A DNA stretch of 64,000 nucleotides from HGM04593 sp045631905 (GTDB taxonomy: Bacteria > Bacteroidota > Bacteroidia > Bacteroidales > Bacteroidaceae), in assembly GCA_045631905.1 (NCBI GenBank), contig JAZQVO010000027.1:13031-77030 (forward strand), given 5' to 3'. A program made the translations under genes and the position numbers. Every line of letters starts with the position of its first letter. The stretch's first letter is position 1. The notes beneath the pieces were generated by a model. That model did no database searches. It was not told the DNA's origin and saw nothing but the letters and a program-made list of their open reading frames with translations. Positions 55,585 through 64,000 of the stretch are shown one piece after another.

Positions 55585-58500
55585 CACTCACAGCTTTAAG
55601 TAAAGTAAACATAATAACCGTCCCCTCGTCTCTATCCTCGGCCACCACACGCAAACCATGCTTTTGCAGGCAATCTTCGTGCAGACGCACAATCTCCTTA
55701 ACAACTAAAAACTCCATGCCACGAAGCCCCTCTTTTGCAAGATTATCCTTCGATGGTACAAACAAACATTGCAAAAGCTCCTTATTTATACAGCGACGCA
55801 CATCAACCAGCTCCACACGCACAGCATCGCCACAATCTACCGCACGCAACAACAAATTGCCGTCGCCATAGCCCATAAAAGCAGTCACGAGCGACTCAAA
55901 CAAGAAGAGCAACAGGTCGCGGTCGCCACAAACACTTAGCGCAGTAGGTTCACAAGTAAGCCCCAGAGCCACAGAAGCCCTCTTTGCCTTACGCGCCACA
56001 AACATACGCACCTCGGCAAACAACTCCTCCAAAGCAATATCCGTCTGTTTAAAGCTCATATCATCGAGCTGTTTCACAGCACAATTACCAAGGGTTGAAA
56101 AGACCGAATTATAATAATCCATAAGCTCGCGCATAGCATCAACAAGCGTAGCGCGTTCACCTGCACCTGTGGCAACAGACTGTTCCACGAGAGCACGCAC
56201 ACGACCGGGATAATAAATTGTCTCGTGCTTAATCATCGACAAACAATTATCCATAACCATATTCTGCACATGCAAACGGTTCTCCTCAAACATCACCCTT
56301 TCGGCCTCCTCCTCAACCATCGCAAGCTCACGATAATGCTCGGCCATGCGCACCATAGAGTGATAGGCCACCGATGCGACATAACGCACAATAAGCTCAA
56401 TGTTCATCACCTCGTTCTCGCTCAAAGGCCTCTCCGACACAAGCCCGACAGCACCAATACATAGCTCCTCGCCCTGTTGTACAACACACAAAGGCAGGAC
56501 ATACAGCAACTCGTTGTCGGCAAAGAACGCTTCGCCACTCTCCGTCACGCTGTGCATATAGACAGCCAGAACCCCTTTCTCTTCGTCAGGAAGGTGCACA
56601 ATACTTTCACCATCGGCGTTCTTTAAGAGAACCGAGACCCTATCGATACACATAGGAGCCGCCACCGCCATATAAATCTCACTTGCAACACGTTGAGCAA
56701 GCTCTTCCCCCGACAAACGCTCGTCACCACCTGTCACGGCAAGCAAACGGCCGTTAAGCTCGAGCACCATACGACTGTTCATACGTTCTATCACACTATG
56801 ACGCACGTAGTACACAACATACACCAGAACAAGCACCAGCAACAAGAATATCAACAACGCCACGGCAGCCCTTCTGTGGTTGGCCAGCTGTTGCATCTGC
56901 TCATAATGCTTCTCGAGCCCTTTATCCTCGTGCACAAGACGATAAAGCGATGCGTAAATATTGTTATTATAACGATAATCGTGCCAATTACGTGTAGCAA
57001 GAGCAGCCACGGCAAGCTCGTTGCGCACATCAAGAATATTAAAAAATATATCCTCGTTAAGAGCAGGCGGAAAGAGAGCACTGCGCCACCACTCAATCTC
57101 GGAGGCGGCACCATCGACAAGCGACAGAGTATCGCAACCACCAACATTCTCTTTGTAAAAATCATTCAACCCTGCAATAGCCTTCGACGCATAATAATAG
57201 GCCGAGTCGTGCTTGCCGTTCACATTACACAAGAAAACAGAGTCGGCATAAGCACCCACACGCGTCAGAGTATCGACAGCCCCGATAGTCGAAGGCAAAA
57301 ACAGAGAGAGCAACAGCACGATGCAACGCGCCACACCCTTTGGCAGACGGAAAGAGAAACGACTCCCCTCCCCCTTCACGCTACTTATATTCATCTCGCA
57401 CACCGAGAAGAGCGAGTCGGTTTTTCGATACTTCTCAATAATACCCTTACAATTCATAAGCCCGAAACCACCGCCCTTATTCGCATTATATTTCCCGTTC
57501 TCCTTGCCTATGAGCGAAGCATCGTACACCTTCTCGTGAAGGATATGCTCAATATCGTCCTGCGACAGCCCTATCCCACTATCCTCGACAGCAATCTCGA
57601 CATAATCATCATGCTCCACAGCCTCCACGGCCACACGCCCGCCCTGCGGGGTAAATTTACCGGCATTATCAACCAAAGTATTTATCATGAACAGCGTCAA
57701 GGCCTTATCGGCTTTAACCACAGCATCAGCGGTTTTAATATCCAGCTTTATGCCACGCGAATCAAAAAGAGGCTTGCTCTTTGCTATAATATCAAAAACC
57801 TCGCGAACCGAAAAACGCTCCACCTGCAAACAGAGCTCACCGCTACGCATCTTAATCCACCGTTCAAGAATCACATTAAAGTCGTCGAGTATCTCTGTAA
57901 GCTCTGCTACATAATGCAAACGCCTTTCAACCACATCATCAGCATCACTGCCACGCAAGCTGCGAAGTTCGTTCATTATGCGGTCTATATAGGGGCGCAT
58001 GCCATGCAACACCGACACCGACACCCTCTTCAAAACATTTTCTCTCTTATGCTCGGCAAGATACAACGCATGTGCCATACGTTGCTCATCGACCCTCAAC
58101 TGCTCGTCGCTCAAATTGGCAATTCTCAACCCCTCCTCGACAGCCACGGCAATATAAGGCAAGGCTATATTAATGAGCGACAATTTATCTTCGGAGCACT
58201 CCTCGGTCGCAACCATATATAGAGTATAGAGACGCGCACCACCAACAAGCGGTAAAGGGAATTTATAAACAAACGGTCTCTCGTCGCACACTTCAAAAGG
58301 AGCCAGAAGCGAAAAATCCACTTTACCCGAAAAGCCTGCAAGCACCTGCTTTACTATGTCACACACAGCGTTGCACACCTCCTCCTCGCTACTCATCTCG
58401 GCCGGAAGCGACGACATGAGCCTCCTGCACAGAGCAAGGGTTAATTTCAGGTTCTGAGAATATACCGCATCGCGACGGCGACTGCGACGAACAACCACAA

Positions 58501-59815
58501 ACAGCACTCCGGTTAAACCGAGCAGAACAAGCACGACAAACAACACACCCCAATAGAGCCTTACCGCACTATCTGTTGCTATCTGCACGCGACTCTCCAT
58601 CTGCCTGTTCATGCGAGTGCTACGCAAAAGTTCCAAATAAGCCTCCCTGTTTATATCAGAAAGATACTTGTTCCCCAAGCCGGCATAGGCACAACTAGCC
58701 TCTCTTCTTATACTCAAAAGGCACTCCCACACATTCTTTACAGAATCGTTATAGAGAGCCGGCATCTCGCTATCGATATCAAAATAAACAGAGTCGAGCG
58801 CAAGAGGAGCAAACGAGGGATTAACCCTTTCGTAATAAGTATTTACATCGCAAAGAGCAGTATCGAGAACAGCTATCGCCCCTTCATAATCGCCCATTTG
58901 AGTGAGACACGAAGCAACAACAGCAAGAGCCTCCACCTTCATATATGTATCGCCATAATTTTCAAAGCCATCGACGGCGCTCCTTGCCTGCTCCAAAGCT
59001 AGAACATCGAGCGAGGCATCATCGGCAACAAAAGGCCTCACGACAGCAGGAATATCATACTGCATGCTCTTTTGCAGGGGGACGCTACGCAGGTTGATAG
59101 CCATGAGCAGTCGATAGTTGGCAAGCAACCATGTGTAACCATACCTTTCGGCAACACTCGCACCAACCACATAAGCCTCCAAACGTTTCAACGCATCGGG
59201 CTCCAGACCGGCAAGAATCATACGAGCATAAATGCGCAAACCCGTATCATCAAAATTCTCCATCTCCTGCGAGAGAAACTCCGCAGCCCCGCGACACTCC
59301 TCCTGCAAACCAATATTCGAAAAATAACATATCGACACGACTGCAAACTCGGCCTTTGCACGCTCAAAACGCTCCCTCTCGTGGGCAGGCAACCAAGCCT
59401 CCTCCTCAGTAATACGATTTATGCGATGCAGAGCCTCGGTACGATAGTCGAAAAACTCCCTGTTTGCGCTCACACGATAGCATAACGTCATCAAGCCCAC
59501 ATCGGCCACCAAACGCTCAATCTCACATCGTGAGCCCAAAACAACCTGCTTATACAACCTCTCGGCCTCCGAGTAATCCATCTTCATCAAAGCCGAATAA
59601 CCCAGAGCATTAAGAGCGGTCATCTTGTCCTCCTCCGCACCACTATGCAACAAACCCGAAGCAACAACAGCCACACTGTCGATACTCTTGTAACGCATCT
59701 CGGTAAAGAGCGCCGACGTGCGATAGTCGTCGTGCACACCTGCCCCACAACCCAAGCAAACAACAAGGGCCGAGAGCAAAGAGAAACAACAGATAAAATT
59801 TCGTAACACGCTCAT
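55577..59815 (-). CDS. Tandem double sensor histidine kinase (DUF5112/DUF5113 type)
   Basis: 1412 aa from ATG 59815 (signal or lipobox-like MSVLRNFICCFSLLSALVVC). Unit 1: helical TPR-like periplasmic region (25-415), TM (421-443), linker, dimerisation helix with His604 (VSVLHGMRPYI), ATPase with N-box NTLVDNAGKF (712-721), DSGIGL, GGGFGLMNCK. Unit 2: new hydrophobic segment (830-846), second periplasmic region (847-980), TM (982-1004), GAF-like domain (1035-1155), phospho-acceptor region with His1197 (SMIKHETIYYP), and an ATPase-like end whose N-box lacks the Asn (LLLFLFESLVTAF) though GLRGMEFLVVKEIV remains. Such architecture suggests intramolecular cooperation. Signal unknown. Confidence 0.9.
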   Translation of the reverse strand: MSVLRNFICCFSLLSALVVCLGCGAGVHDDYRTSALFTEMRYKSIDSVAVVASGLLHSGAEEDKMTALNALGYSALMKMDYSEAERLYKQVVLGSRCEIERLVADVGLMTLCYRVSANREFFDYRTEALHRINRITEEEAWLPAHERERFERAKAEFAVVSICYFSNIGLQEECRGAAEFLSQEMENFDDTGLRIYARMILAGLEPDALKRLEAYVVGASVAERYGYTWLLANYRLLMAINLRSVPLQKSMQYDIPAVVRPFVADDASLDVLALEQARSAVDGFENYGDTYMKVEALAVVASCLTQMGDYEGAIAVLDTALCDVNTYYERVNPSFAPLALDSVYFDIDSEMPALYNDSVKNVWECLLSIRREASCAYAGLGNKYLSDINREAYLELLRSTRMNRQMESRVQIATDSAVRLYWGVLFVVLVLLGLTGVLFVVVRRSRRRDAVYSQNLKLTLALCRRLMSSLPAEMSSEEEVCNAVCDIVKQVLAGFSGKVDFSLLAPFEVCDERPFVYKFPLPLVGGARLYTLYMVATEECSEDKLSLINIALPYIAVAVEEGLRIANLSDEQLRVDEQRMAHALYLAEHKRENVLKRVSVSVLHGMRPYIDRIMNELRSLRGSDADDVVERRLHYVAELTEILDDFNVILERWIKMRSGELCLQVERFSVREVFDIIAKSKPLFDSRGIKLDIKTADAVVKADKALTLFMINTLVDNAGKFTPQGGRVAVEAVEHDDYVEIAVEDSGIGLSQDDIEHILHEKVYDASLIGKENGKYNANKGGGFGLMNCKGIIEKYRKTDSLFSVCEMNISSVKGEGSRFSFRLPKGVARCIVLLLSLFLPSTIGAVDTLTRVGAYADSVFLCNVNGKHDSAYYYASKAIAGLNDFYKENVGGCDTLSLVDGAASEIEWWRSALFPPALNEDIFFNILDVRNELAVAALATRNWHDYRYNNNIYASLYRLVHEDKGLEKHYEQMQQLANHRRAAVALLIFLLLVLVLVYVVYYVRHSVIERMNSRMVLELNGRLLAVTGGDERLSGEELAQRVASEIYMAVAAPMCIDRVSVLLKNADGESIVHLPDEEKGVLAVYMHSVTESGEAFFADNELLYVLPLCVVQQGEELCIGAVGLVSERPLSENEVMNIELIVRYVASVAYHSMVRMAEHYRELAMVEEEAERVMFEENRLHVQNMVMDNCLSMIKHETIYYPGRVRALVEQSVATGAGERATLVDAMRELMDYYNSVFSTLGNCAVKQLDDMSFKQTDIALEELFAEVRMFVARKAKRASVALGLTCEPTALSVCGDRDLLLFLFESLVTAFMGYGDGNLLLRAVDCGDAVRVELVDVRRCINKELLQCLFVPSKDNLAKEGLRGMEFLVVKEIVRLHEDCLQKHGLRVVAEDRDEGTVIMFTLLKAVSDE

Positions 59816-59822
59816 ACTAATG

Positions 59823-59852
59823 CGAAGATACACATTATTATCGAATGACAAA
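59823..59852 (-). promoter_or_regulatory. Promoter immediately before the double sensor kinase
   Basis: Minus strand TTTG (59849-59852), 18-bp spacer, TATCTTCG (59823-59830). The predicted start lies only about 3-5 nt before ATG 59815, implying a nearly leaderless mRNA. No alternative Met exists downstream before the signal peptide. Confidence 0.5.
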
Positions 59853-59869
59853 AGAGATACAAGGCATAA

Positions 59870-59908
59870 AAAACATATCGGTGGCACCGACAAGCAGAGC
59901 CACCGATA
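59870..59908 (-). terminator. Terminator after btuG
   Basis: Minus strand 10-bp stem (59899-59908 with 59876-59885), 13-nt loop, followed by a T-run. Ends the B12 uptake operon 17 bp after the btuG stop. Confidence 0.75.
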
Positions 59909-59924
59909 CTATGACACAAAAGTA

Positions 59925-60983
59925 TCACTCATTAAGCAGAGTAACCTCGTAAGTGTCGGGATTAATACATTGTAAAGTATTAGGAACCGACGAATAATTA
60001 CCCAAAGAAACAAGGTAAACATAGCCGTTTTCCGAAGCCAGAATATTGGAAGGGTTAGTTGCCACCTCAATCTTCTTAATTTCTGTAAACGAAGGAATAT
60101 CAACAACCGACACAGTCTTGTCGTAACCCACCTCGGTGTTATAATCAAGACCACCAGAGTTAGCAACAAACAACTTTCGGCCCACAGCGCATAACTGTTC
60201 GGGGTTGCGACCAACAGGGATAGTAGCATCGACACACATGGCAAGAGTATCTATTCGTGCCACATGACCATTGAAAAGGGTTGCAAACACACTACCCTCG
60301 GCTGTGGCAAAGTAACGAGGCTTGCCGGCCGTTTCAATCTTTTTCAATATACGCGCACTCTTGTCGGTAACCCAGATAACATTCTCTTCGGCCACGGCAA
60401 TATACATTTTACTACCATAAAGACATATATCGTTGGCAGTGTCGCCTATCCCCTTATCGTTAGCCTTCATAAAACAATCCTTCACAACCGAAGCATCATC
60501 AACATTATATCTTGTGAGCGACGAGTTATTTGCATTATACAACCCCTCGTTAAGAATATAAATAAAATTATCGACCGTCACAGCACGACGAGGCCCTATA
60601 CCTGCCGAAAAACTATCGTACAGCCTGCCATCGGGTGTAAAAAGATAAACATCGCCATCGTTCACATAATCCGACGCACTAAGACATATATAATCGCCCG
60701 CCGACATAAGTTTATAGGGCGACGAAACGACCGTACCATCGGTTACCCATGGAGCCTGTACATCGCCTGTAAAAGTATTGTAAGCCGAATGAACAATAAT
60801 TCTGTTCCACGCCTCGTCATACTGCGAGAGAAAGCCATACAACACCCCATCTTTACAACAAAACTCGGTCATGTTCACCGCCGAAGAGGGAGGAGGCGGA
60901 GCCATAGGACCATCATTATCATCACTACAAGCCCCCAAAACAAAGGCCGACACCAGCGTTAATAAAAAAGCAATTTTTTTCAT
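59925..60983 (-). CDS. btuG: BtuG-like surface vitamin B12-binding lipoprotein
   Basis: 352 aa, lipobox Cys in FVLGACSDDND (about residue 19) followed by a Pro-rich anchor (PMAPPPPS). The rest is a seven-bladed beta-propeller of the YncE/DUF5074 type (repeats such as GDVYLFTPDGRLYD, FIYILNEGLYNANN, GSVFATLFNGHVARID, GYVYLVSLGN). In Bacteroides, BtuG is a surface-exposed propeller that binds B12 with very high affinity and caps BtuB. Its position 9 bp downstream of btuB, behind a cobalamin riboswitch, is the main reason for this call. Confidence 0.85.
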   Translation of the reverse strand: MKKIAFLLTLVSAFVLGACSDDNDGPMAPPPPSSAVNMTEFCCKDGVLYGFLSQYDEAWNRIIVHSAYNTFTGDVQAPWVTDGTVVSSPYKLMSAGDYICLSASDYVNDGDVYLFTPDGRLYDSFSAGIGPRRAVTVDNFIYILNEGLYNANNSSLTRYNVDDASVVKDCFMKANDKGIGDTANDICLYGSKMYIAVAEENVIWVTDKSARILKKIETAGKPRYFATAEGSVFATLFNGHVARIDTLAMCVDATIPVGRNPEQLCAVGRKLFVANSGGLDYNTEVGYDKTVSVVDIPSFTEIKKIEVATNPSNILASENGYVYLVSLGNYSSVPNTLQCINPDTYEVTLLNE

Positions 60984-60992
60984 AATATAATT

Positions 60993-62984
60993 TTAAAAAG
61001 TAACATTCACAGAAAGACGCCACGACACACCCGGCATAGGATAATATCGAATAACCTCGTAACCCTTATCGGTAAAATTAAGGAGCTCGCCCTGCACACG
61101 CACCACAGCCCCACTCAACTCAAAATCCCTGTTTGCCGACAGGCTGTGTTCCACATACGAAGGCATCTTATTGGCAACGCTGTTTTGTGGCAACATATAT
61201 CGCTCCCCAACCACCGACAGCAAATATGTCACATTAAGAAGGGGGGTATTTAAAGTAAACGAAAAGCTACCTGTGTGTCGCGGAGTATAAGGTATCTGAT
61301 GACCATAATTCTTTGAAAGGCTGTTTGTTTTGTCCACCGCATCGCAGAAACTGTAAGCAACATCGGCAAGCAACCCCATACCACAAGGCAAATCCCTCGA
61401 AAGCGAGGCTGTCACATCAACACCCTTCACATCTACCCTGCCATAATTCTGCATGCGCCATATATACATGGTTGGCAACGCAACAATCTTGTCCTTAACC
61501 CTGTTATAATAACCATCGACCGACAAAGCAAGAGCCACACGACCAACCCTCCCCGAGTATACCGCACCCGCATTAAACTGCGATGCACGCTCCGGTTTAA
61601 GCCCCACATTACCCATGCGCAAGTAGTAAAGGTCGGCAAAAGTAGGTACACGCAAAATATCCTTATACGAAGCACGAAGACGCAAAGGCAAAGAGCGCAA
61701 AGGTTGCCACGACAAAGCCACAGCAGGCGACAAACGCCTTTTGTCGGCCGGTGAGGCATACCCCCCCTTCAATCTGTCTGCAATAAAAGTAGCGAGAAGG
61801 CTTGCCGTTGCCGTGAAAGAGCGAGAGGCATATTTTGTAGCCAGCACACTCTGCGAGCTGAAACGCTCCGGCTCCTTTGAATTTACAAAATTATTCTTCA
61901 AAGAGGAGTAAGAAAAATCACTTGTCAAAGCAAACGACCAGCACGACGCAACATCATAAACAGCACCCAAAGAGGCATAATATTCATTCTGCGTGTTACA
62001 ATCCTTCTGTACTCCATGCGAATATCCCGAGTTCCTGTCGGTATAACGCGAAAAAGCATAATTATACTTTATAATCGTTCGCAAGGCCGGCCCACCATCA
62101 AACGACACATTATACACCGCCTGAGCCATAAAATTATTATCCCACAAACGCTCACGATTATCTTTATTATAGAGATTGACAGCCCCGGGGAGCCCACGTT
62201 CCGAGTCGAAATAATATAGTTTCACCGCAATATCGCCAACACGGCCCAAAGTACCAAAAACATTACCCTCGGCAACAACGGTTTTTATATCCCCATCGGC
62301 ACGCCTTTGCTCGCTATGCTCGCTACCGTTTACCAAAGTAAAAGGATAATCCCCGTCGGCACGTTGCATGGCAAGCGATGCCGAATAACTCCAACTATCG
62401 CCAAGCACCCTCTCGCGCAAAAGCGACAAACCGGCCTGACCAAAAGAGCCCCCTTTCAGCTTAAGGGCTAGTGTTGAATTTAAAGGCCTCTTTGTAACAA
62501 TATTTATAGCCCCCGCCGAAGCATAAGAACGTGCCGGCAAAAAAATCTCCTCGCCCTGCCCCATCACAAGCGAGAGGCTCGACACATTATCGAGATTAAA
62601 ACGCCCCACATCGACCATACCGCTCTGCACATCACTAACAGCCACCCCGTCGTAACACACAGCAGTATGCTTTGCGCCAAGACCTCGCAGGGAGACGGTT
62701 TTCAAGCCACCCAACCCACCATAATCCTGAACCTGCACACCCGCCATACGCTTAACCCCGTCGGCAACATTTTCGAGCCCCAACCTTGCAATATCATCAC
62801 CCGACATCACCTGCACCGGCACAACCTGCAACGAGCTACCCGACAAAGCATCATCTATCACCTCAAGCTCCACGAGATTATGCACACGAGGCAAAGTGTC
62901 GCTATGCTGTGCATGCAACCGCAAAAACGTAAAGAAGCACATACACAATGTGCACACCCAAAAAAAGATAAATTTATTTGGCAT
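60993..62984 (-). CDS. btuB: TonB-dependent vitamin B12 receptor
   Basis: 663 aa from ATG 62984 (MPNKFIFFWVCTLCMCFFTF signal peptide); longer frames run into the riboswitch. Plug: VVPVQVMSGDDIARL, GVQVQDYGGLGGLKTVSLRG, read here as VQVQDYGG and LKTVSLRG, and INIVTKRPL. The rest is a beta-barrel of alternating aromatic strands with the terminal Phe (SVNVTF). Transports cobalamins or corrinoids across the outer membrane using TonB. Transcript begins at the riboswitch 5' end. Confidence 0.93.
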   Translation of the reverse strand: MPNKFIFFWVCTLCMCFFTFLRLHAQHSDTLPRVHNLVELEVIDDALSGSSLQVVPVQVMSGDDIARLGLENVADGVKRMAGVQVQDYGGLGGLKTVSLRGLGAKHTAVCYDGVAVSDVQSGMVDVGRFNLDNVSSLSLVMGQGEEIFLPARSYASAGAINIVTKRPLNSTLALKLKGGSFGQAGLSLLRERVLGDSWSYSASLAMQRADGDYPFTLVNGSEHSEQRRADGDIKTVVAEGNVFGTLGRVGDIAVKLYYFDSERGLPGAVNLYNKDNRERLWDNNFMAQAVYNVSFDGGPALRTIIKYNYAFSRYTDRNSGYSHGVQKDCNTQNEYYASLGAVYDVASCWSFALTSDFSYSSLKNNFVNSKEPERFSSQSVLATKYASRSFTATASLLATFIADRLKGGYASPADKRRLSPAVALSWQPLRSLPLRLRASYKDILRVPTFADLYYLRMGNVGLKPERASQFNAGAVYSGRVGRVALALSVDGYYNRVKDKIVALPTMYIWRMQNYGRVDVKGVDVTASLSRDLPCGMGLLADVAYSFCDAVDKTNSLSKNYGHQIPYTPRHTGSFSFTLNTPLLNVTYLLSVVGERYMLPQNSVANKMPSYVEHSLSANRDFELSGAVVRVQGELLNFTDKGYEVIRYYPMPGVSWRLSVNVTF

Positions 62985-63035
62985 AAAAATGTTTATCAAG
63001 CCCACACCCGAGGCATTGTTAATACTCAAAAACAA

Positions 63036-63205
63036 TAAGGCAGGTTTTCTGGCTTGTTCGTCTTTGGCGCCTTCCCACCCAGCAATGAGCAGTGGCAACA
63101 GATTACCAAGACATTAATGAACTTACAGCTACGGGTATAGCTCCCGACTCTAACGGGATTCCCTTTTACTAACGCCACCGAAAAGCGATGGCAGTTACAC
63201 CTTAT
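63036..63205 (-). promoter_or_regulatory. Cobalamin (AdoCbl) riboswitch
   Basis: On the minus strand the conserved blocks appear in order: AAAAGGGAA (P3 side), GGGAGCUAUACCCGUAGCUG-type core, GCCACUG (the B12 box-like GCCACUG), UGGGAAGGCGCC, then GCCAGAAAACCUGCC closing P1. It lies 52 bp upstream of the btuB start codon. Expected to reduce expression when cobalamin is plentiful. No strong intrinsic terminator follows, so regulation may be translational. Confidence 0.93.
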
Positions 63206-63211
63206 CGGCTA

Positions 63212-63242
63212 CAAATATATATGGTTAAACAATAATATGCAA
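63212..63242 (-). promoter_or_regulatory. Promoter for the riboswitch-btuBG transcript
   Basis: Minus strand TATATTTG (63212-63219), exact TAnnTTTG, with TTG (63240-63242) about 20 bp upstream. Predicted start near 63206, just before the first riboswitch helix. Confidence 0.5.
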
Positions 63243-63262
63243 CCTTTTCATTGTTTTTCATA

Positions 63263-63302
63263 AAAAAGAGGGCAACCCCGCGTATCACTACGGAGGGTTG
63301 CC
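63263..63302 (-). terminator. Minus-strand terminator hairpin right of the btuB promoter
   Basis: 8-bp stem GGCAACCC/GGGTTGCC (63271-63278 and 63295-63302), extended by a CG pair, followed on the minus strand by a T-run (63263-63268). It would stop transcripts arriving from the right of the window. Confidence 0.6.
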
Positions 63303-63376
63303 GAGGGGAATTGAATGATTAAGAAAAAGTTTCTATAAATTCTCGTTACTGCTGTTTACTAATAGAACACAGCTAT

Positions 63377-63420
63377 TAAAAAAAAGTTCACATCAAACAA
63401 AAAAAAGTTTGATGTGAACT
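63377..63420 (-). terminator. Second minus-strand terminator-like hairpin
   Basis: Perfect 14-bp stem (63385-63398 and 63407-63420) with an 8-nt A loop; on the minus strand it is followed by a T-run (63377-63384). Together with the hairpin at 63263 it implies an unrecognised transcript entering from the right. Confidence 0.6.
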
Positions 63421-63715
63421 ACGAAGTTGCACAGAGCAATACCTTGGTGCTTTCTGTCGGCGCAGAAAGTACGTTAAAAAAAGTGTCTTTTCGATGTCGT
63501 GTTTGCGACGAGAAATCTCGAAAAAACAATATTTTTTCTTTTAACTCCTCGGTGTTGTTCCTCGGTTGTTCTCACTATAAAGCAAAATTTATATGTTCTT
63601 TGTCGCGCAAAGAACCAAACGCTCGGCACACGAGAAAAAGCAGTCGTAACACCCTTTGTTCGCAAGTTGCGAGCAACGTTCATCAGTCGGCTGTTACTTG
63701 TCGCTCCGCTCTTGT

Positions 63716-63819
63716 CGTTAATTATTAGGTGCTCCGGAACTCGCTCGGTGTTGCGTTATGGGGTAAATATAACGGCACACCTCGCTCTGCATGTCCTCGC
63801 TTTCTCCTAATAATTAACG
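63716..63819. repeat. 14-bp inverted repeat pair
   Basis: CGTTAATTATTAGG at 63716-63729 and its exact reverse complement at 63806-63819, separated by 76 bp. No transposase or recombinase is visible. Function unknown. Confidence 0.6.
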
Positions 63820-63863
63820 GAGCTGTGCTCTGCTTTTTACGGTGCCGGTGGTTTTTTGAAGAT

Positions 63864-63871
63864 TACCTTTG
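63864..63871 (+). promoter_or_regulatory. -7 promoter box near the right edge
   Basis: TACCTTTG, exact TAnnTTTG match, 40 bp upstream of a possible gene start at 63912. No TTTG at the expected distance. Confidence 0.3.
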
Positions 63872-63911
63872 TTTGTAAATACCTTCTTTATAATCATGAG
63901 GTTGTTCATTG

Positions 63912-64000
63912 ATGCGCATTAAAGCTTTTAGAAAAACGAGCGTCAGTATTTTTGGGAAAAGTGGAGGACTGTTTGAGCGTCAGGTAAGAAAAATGGCTTG
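63912..64000 (+). CDS. Possible start of a gene cut by the right edge
   Basis: ATG 63912 opens a frame that stays open to the window end (29 codons; begins MRIKAFRKTSVSIFGK). The N-terminus is basic with no signal peptide. Family not recognised. Support is limited to the open frame and an upstream promoter-like box. Confidence 0.3.
   Translation, partial: MRIKAFRKTSVSIFGKSGGLFERQVRKMA

Larger units (their letters stand above)
63303..63911. other. Region with hairpins but no confident gene
   Basis: About 600 bp. Short reading frames exist on both strands but their translations lack domain patterns and are rich in Cys/Arg/Ser. Structural content: a second minus-strand hairpin (63377-63420), short hairpins at 63450-63470 and 63509-63520, and a 14-bp perfect inverted repeat with 76-bp spacing (63716-63729 and 63806-63819). 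The DNA alternates CTCG/GCTC-rich blocks. It could be a small RNA, a decayed gene or a repeat element. Confidence 0.5.

Noticed and set aside
56693..58222. 509-codon open frame on the plus strand
   Set aside because: Antisense to the sensor kinase, lacks domain patterns and has atypical composition; a shadow of a GC-skewed coding strand.
63414..63810. Open frames of about 100 codons near the right edge
   Set aside because: Overlapping frames on both strands with Cys/Arg/Ser-rich translations, no start signals and no family resemblance.

Overview
This window looks like chromosome from a gut-type anaerobe of the order Bacteroidales. The evidence is internal: Bacteroidetes-restricted families (DUF4837, DUF4494, DUF4922, DUF5689, DUF6359), a BtuB/BtuG vitamin B12 uptake pair, a T9SS-like C-terminal domain on a secreted glycoside hydrolase, an oxygen-sensitive pyruvate formate-lyase with its activase beside a Fe/Mn superoxide dismutase, and promoters of the TTTG / TAnnTTTG type instead of -35/-10 boxes. 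I see no insertion sequence, prophage, CRISPR array, tRNA or rRNA. About 50 protein genes fill almost the whole window.

Layout. 1-3.3 kb: the promoter-proximal end of a capsule/exopolysaccharide operon (sugar transferase, then SLBB export protein running off the left edge). 3.3-7 kb: SpoIID/LytB-like protein with a glycosyltransferase/GalT-like fusion. 7.1-14.9 kb, plus strand: rlmN, DUF4837 lipoprotein, pdxA, then a tightly coupled nucleotidyltransferase / ATP-grasp / CDP-alcohol phosphotransferase / HAD cassette and an OmpA-like protein. 15-25 kb: pflA-pflB, GDPD, free-Met-sulfoxide reductase, nspC-pcrA, sod. 24-31.3 kb: a secreted endonuclease/phosphatase-family protein facing a TonB-dependent receptor with an OmpA-like N-terminus and two surface lipoproteins. 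31.4-34 kb: fabG and pyrG. 34.2-44.5 kb: a complete hisGDCB-HAF-IE operon read leftward from a His-codon attenuator, continuing without a visible terminator into a small lipoprotein and a GH16 glucanase. 44.6-48.9 kb: nitroreductase, DUF2520, KdsC, Maf, CysK, CysE. 49-54 kb: malic enzyme, small proteins, YggS, acyl-CoA synthetase. 54-60 kb: membrane protein, response regulator and a very large double sensor kinase. 60-63.2 kb: btuG and btuB behind a cobalamin riboswitch. 63.3-64 kb: a stretch with hairpins but no confident gene.

Strongest unusual observations. (1) The CTP synthase (pyrG) keeps an intact synthetase half, but all three residues of the glutaminase triad are substituted (Cys to Gly382, His to Glu508, Glu to Gln510 by alignment with the E. 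coli enzyme as I remember it), which suggests an ammonia-only CTP synthase. Its mRNA leader can form two mutually exclusive folds. (2) The his operon has a leader peptide with three consecutive His codons, an antiterminator and a terminator. (3) A four-gene cassette predicted to make and use a CDP- or NDP-activated polar headgroup, in which the CDP-alcohol transferase and the HAD enzyme both deviate from the consensus catalytic Asp pattern. (4) A 1412-residue protein containing two sensor-kinase units in tandem: the first has the better ATPase, the second the more canonical phospho-acceptor His. (5) A TonB receptor, two DUF-domain lipoproteins and a secreted EEP-family enzyme that together suggest a nucleic-acid or phosphoester scavenging system.
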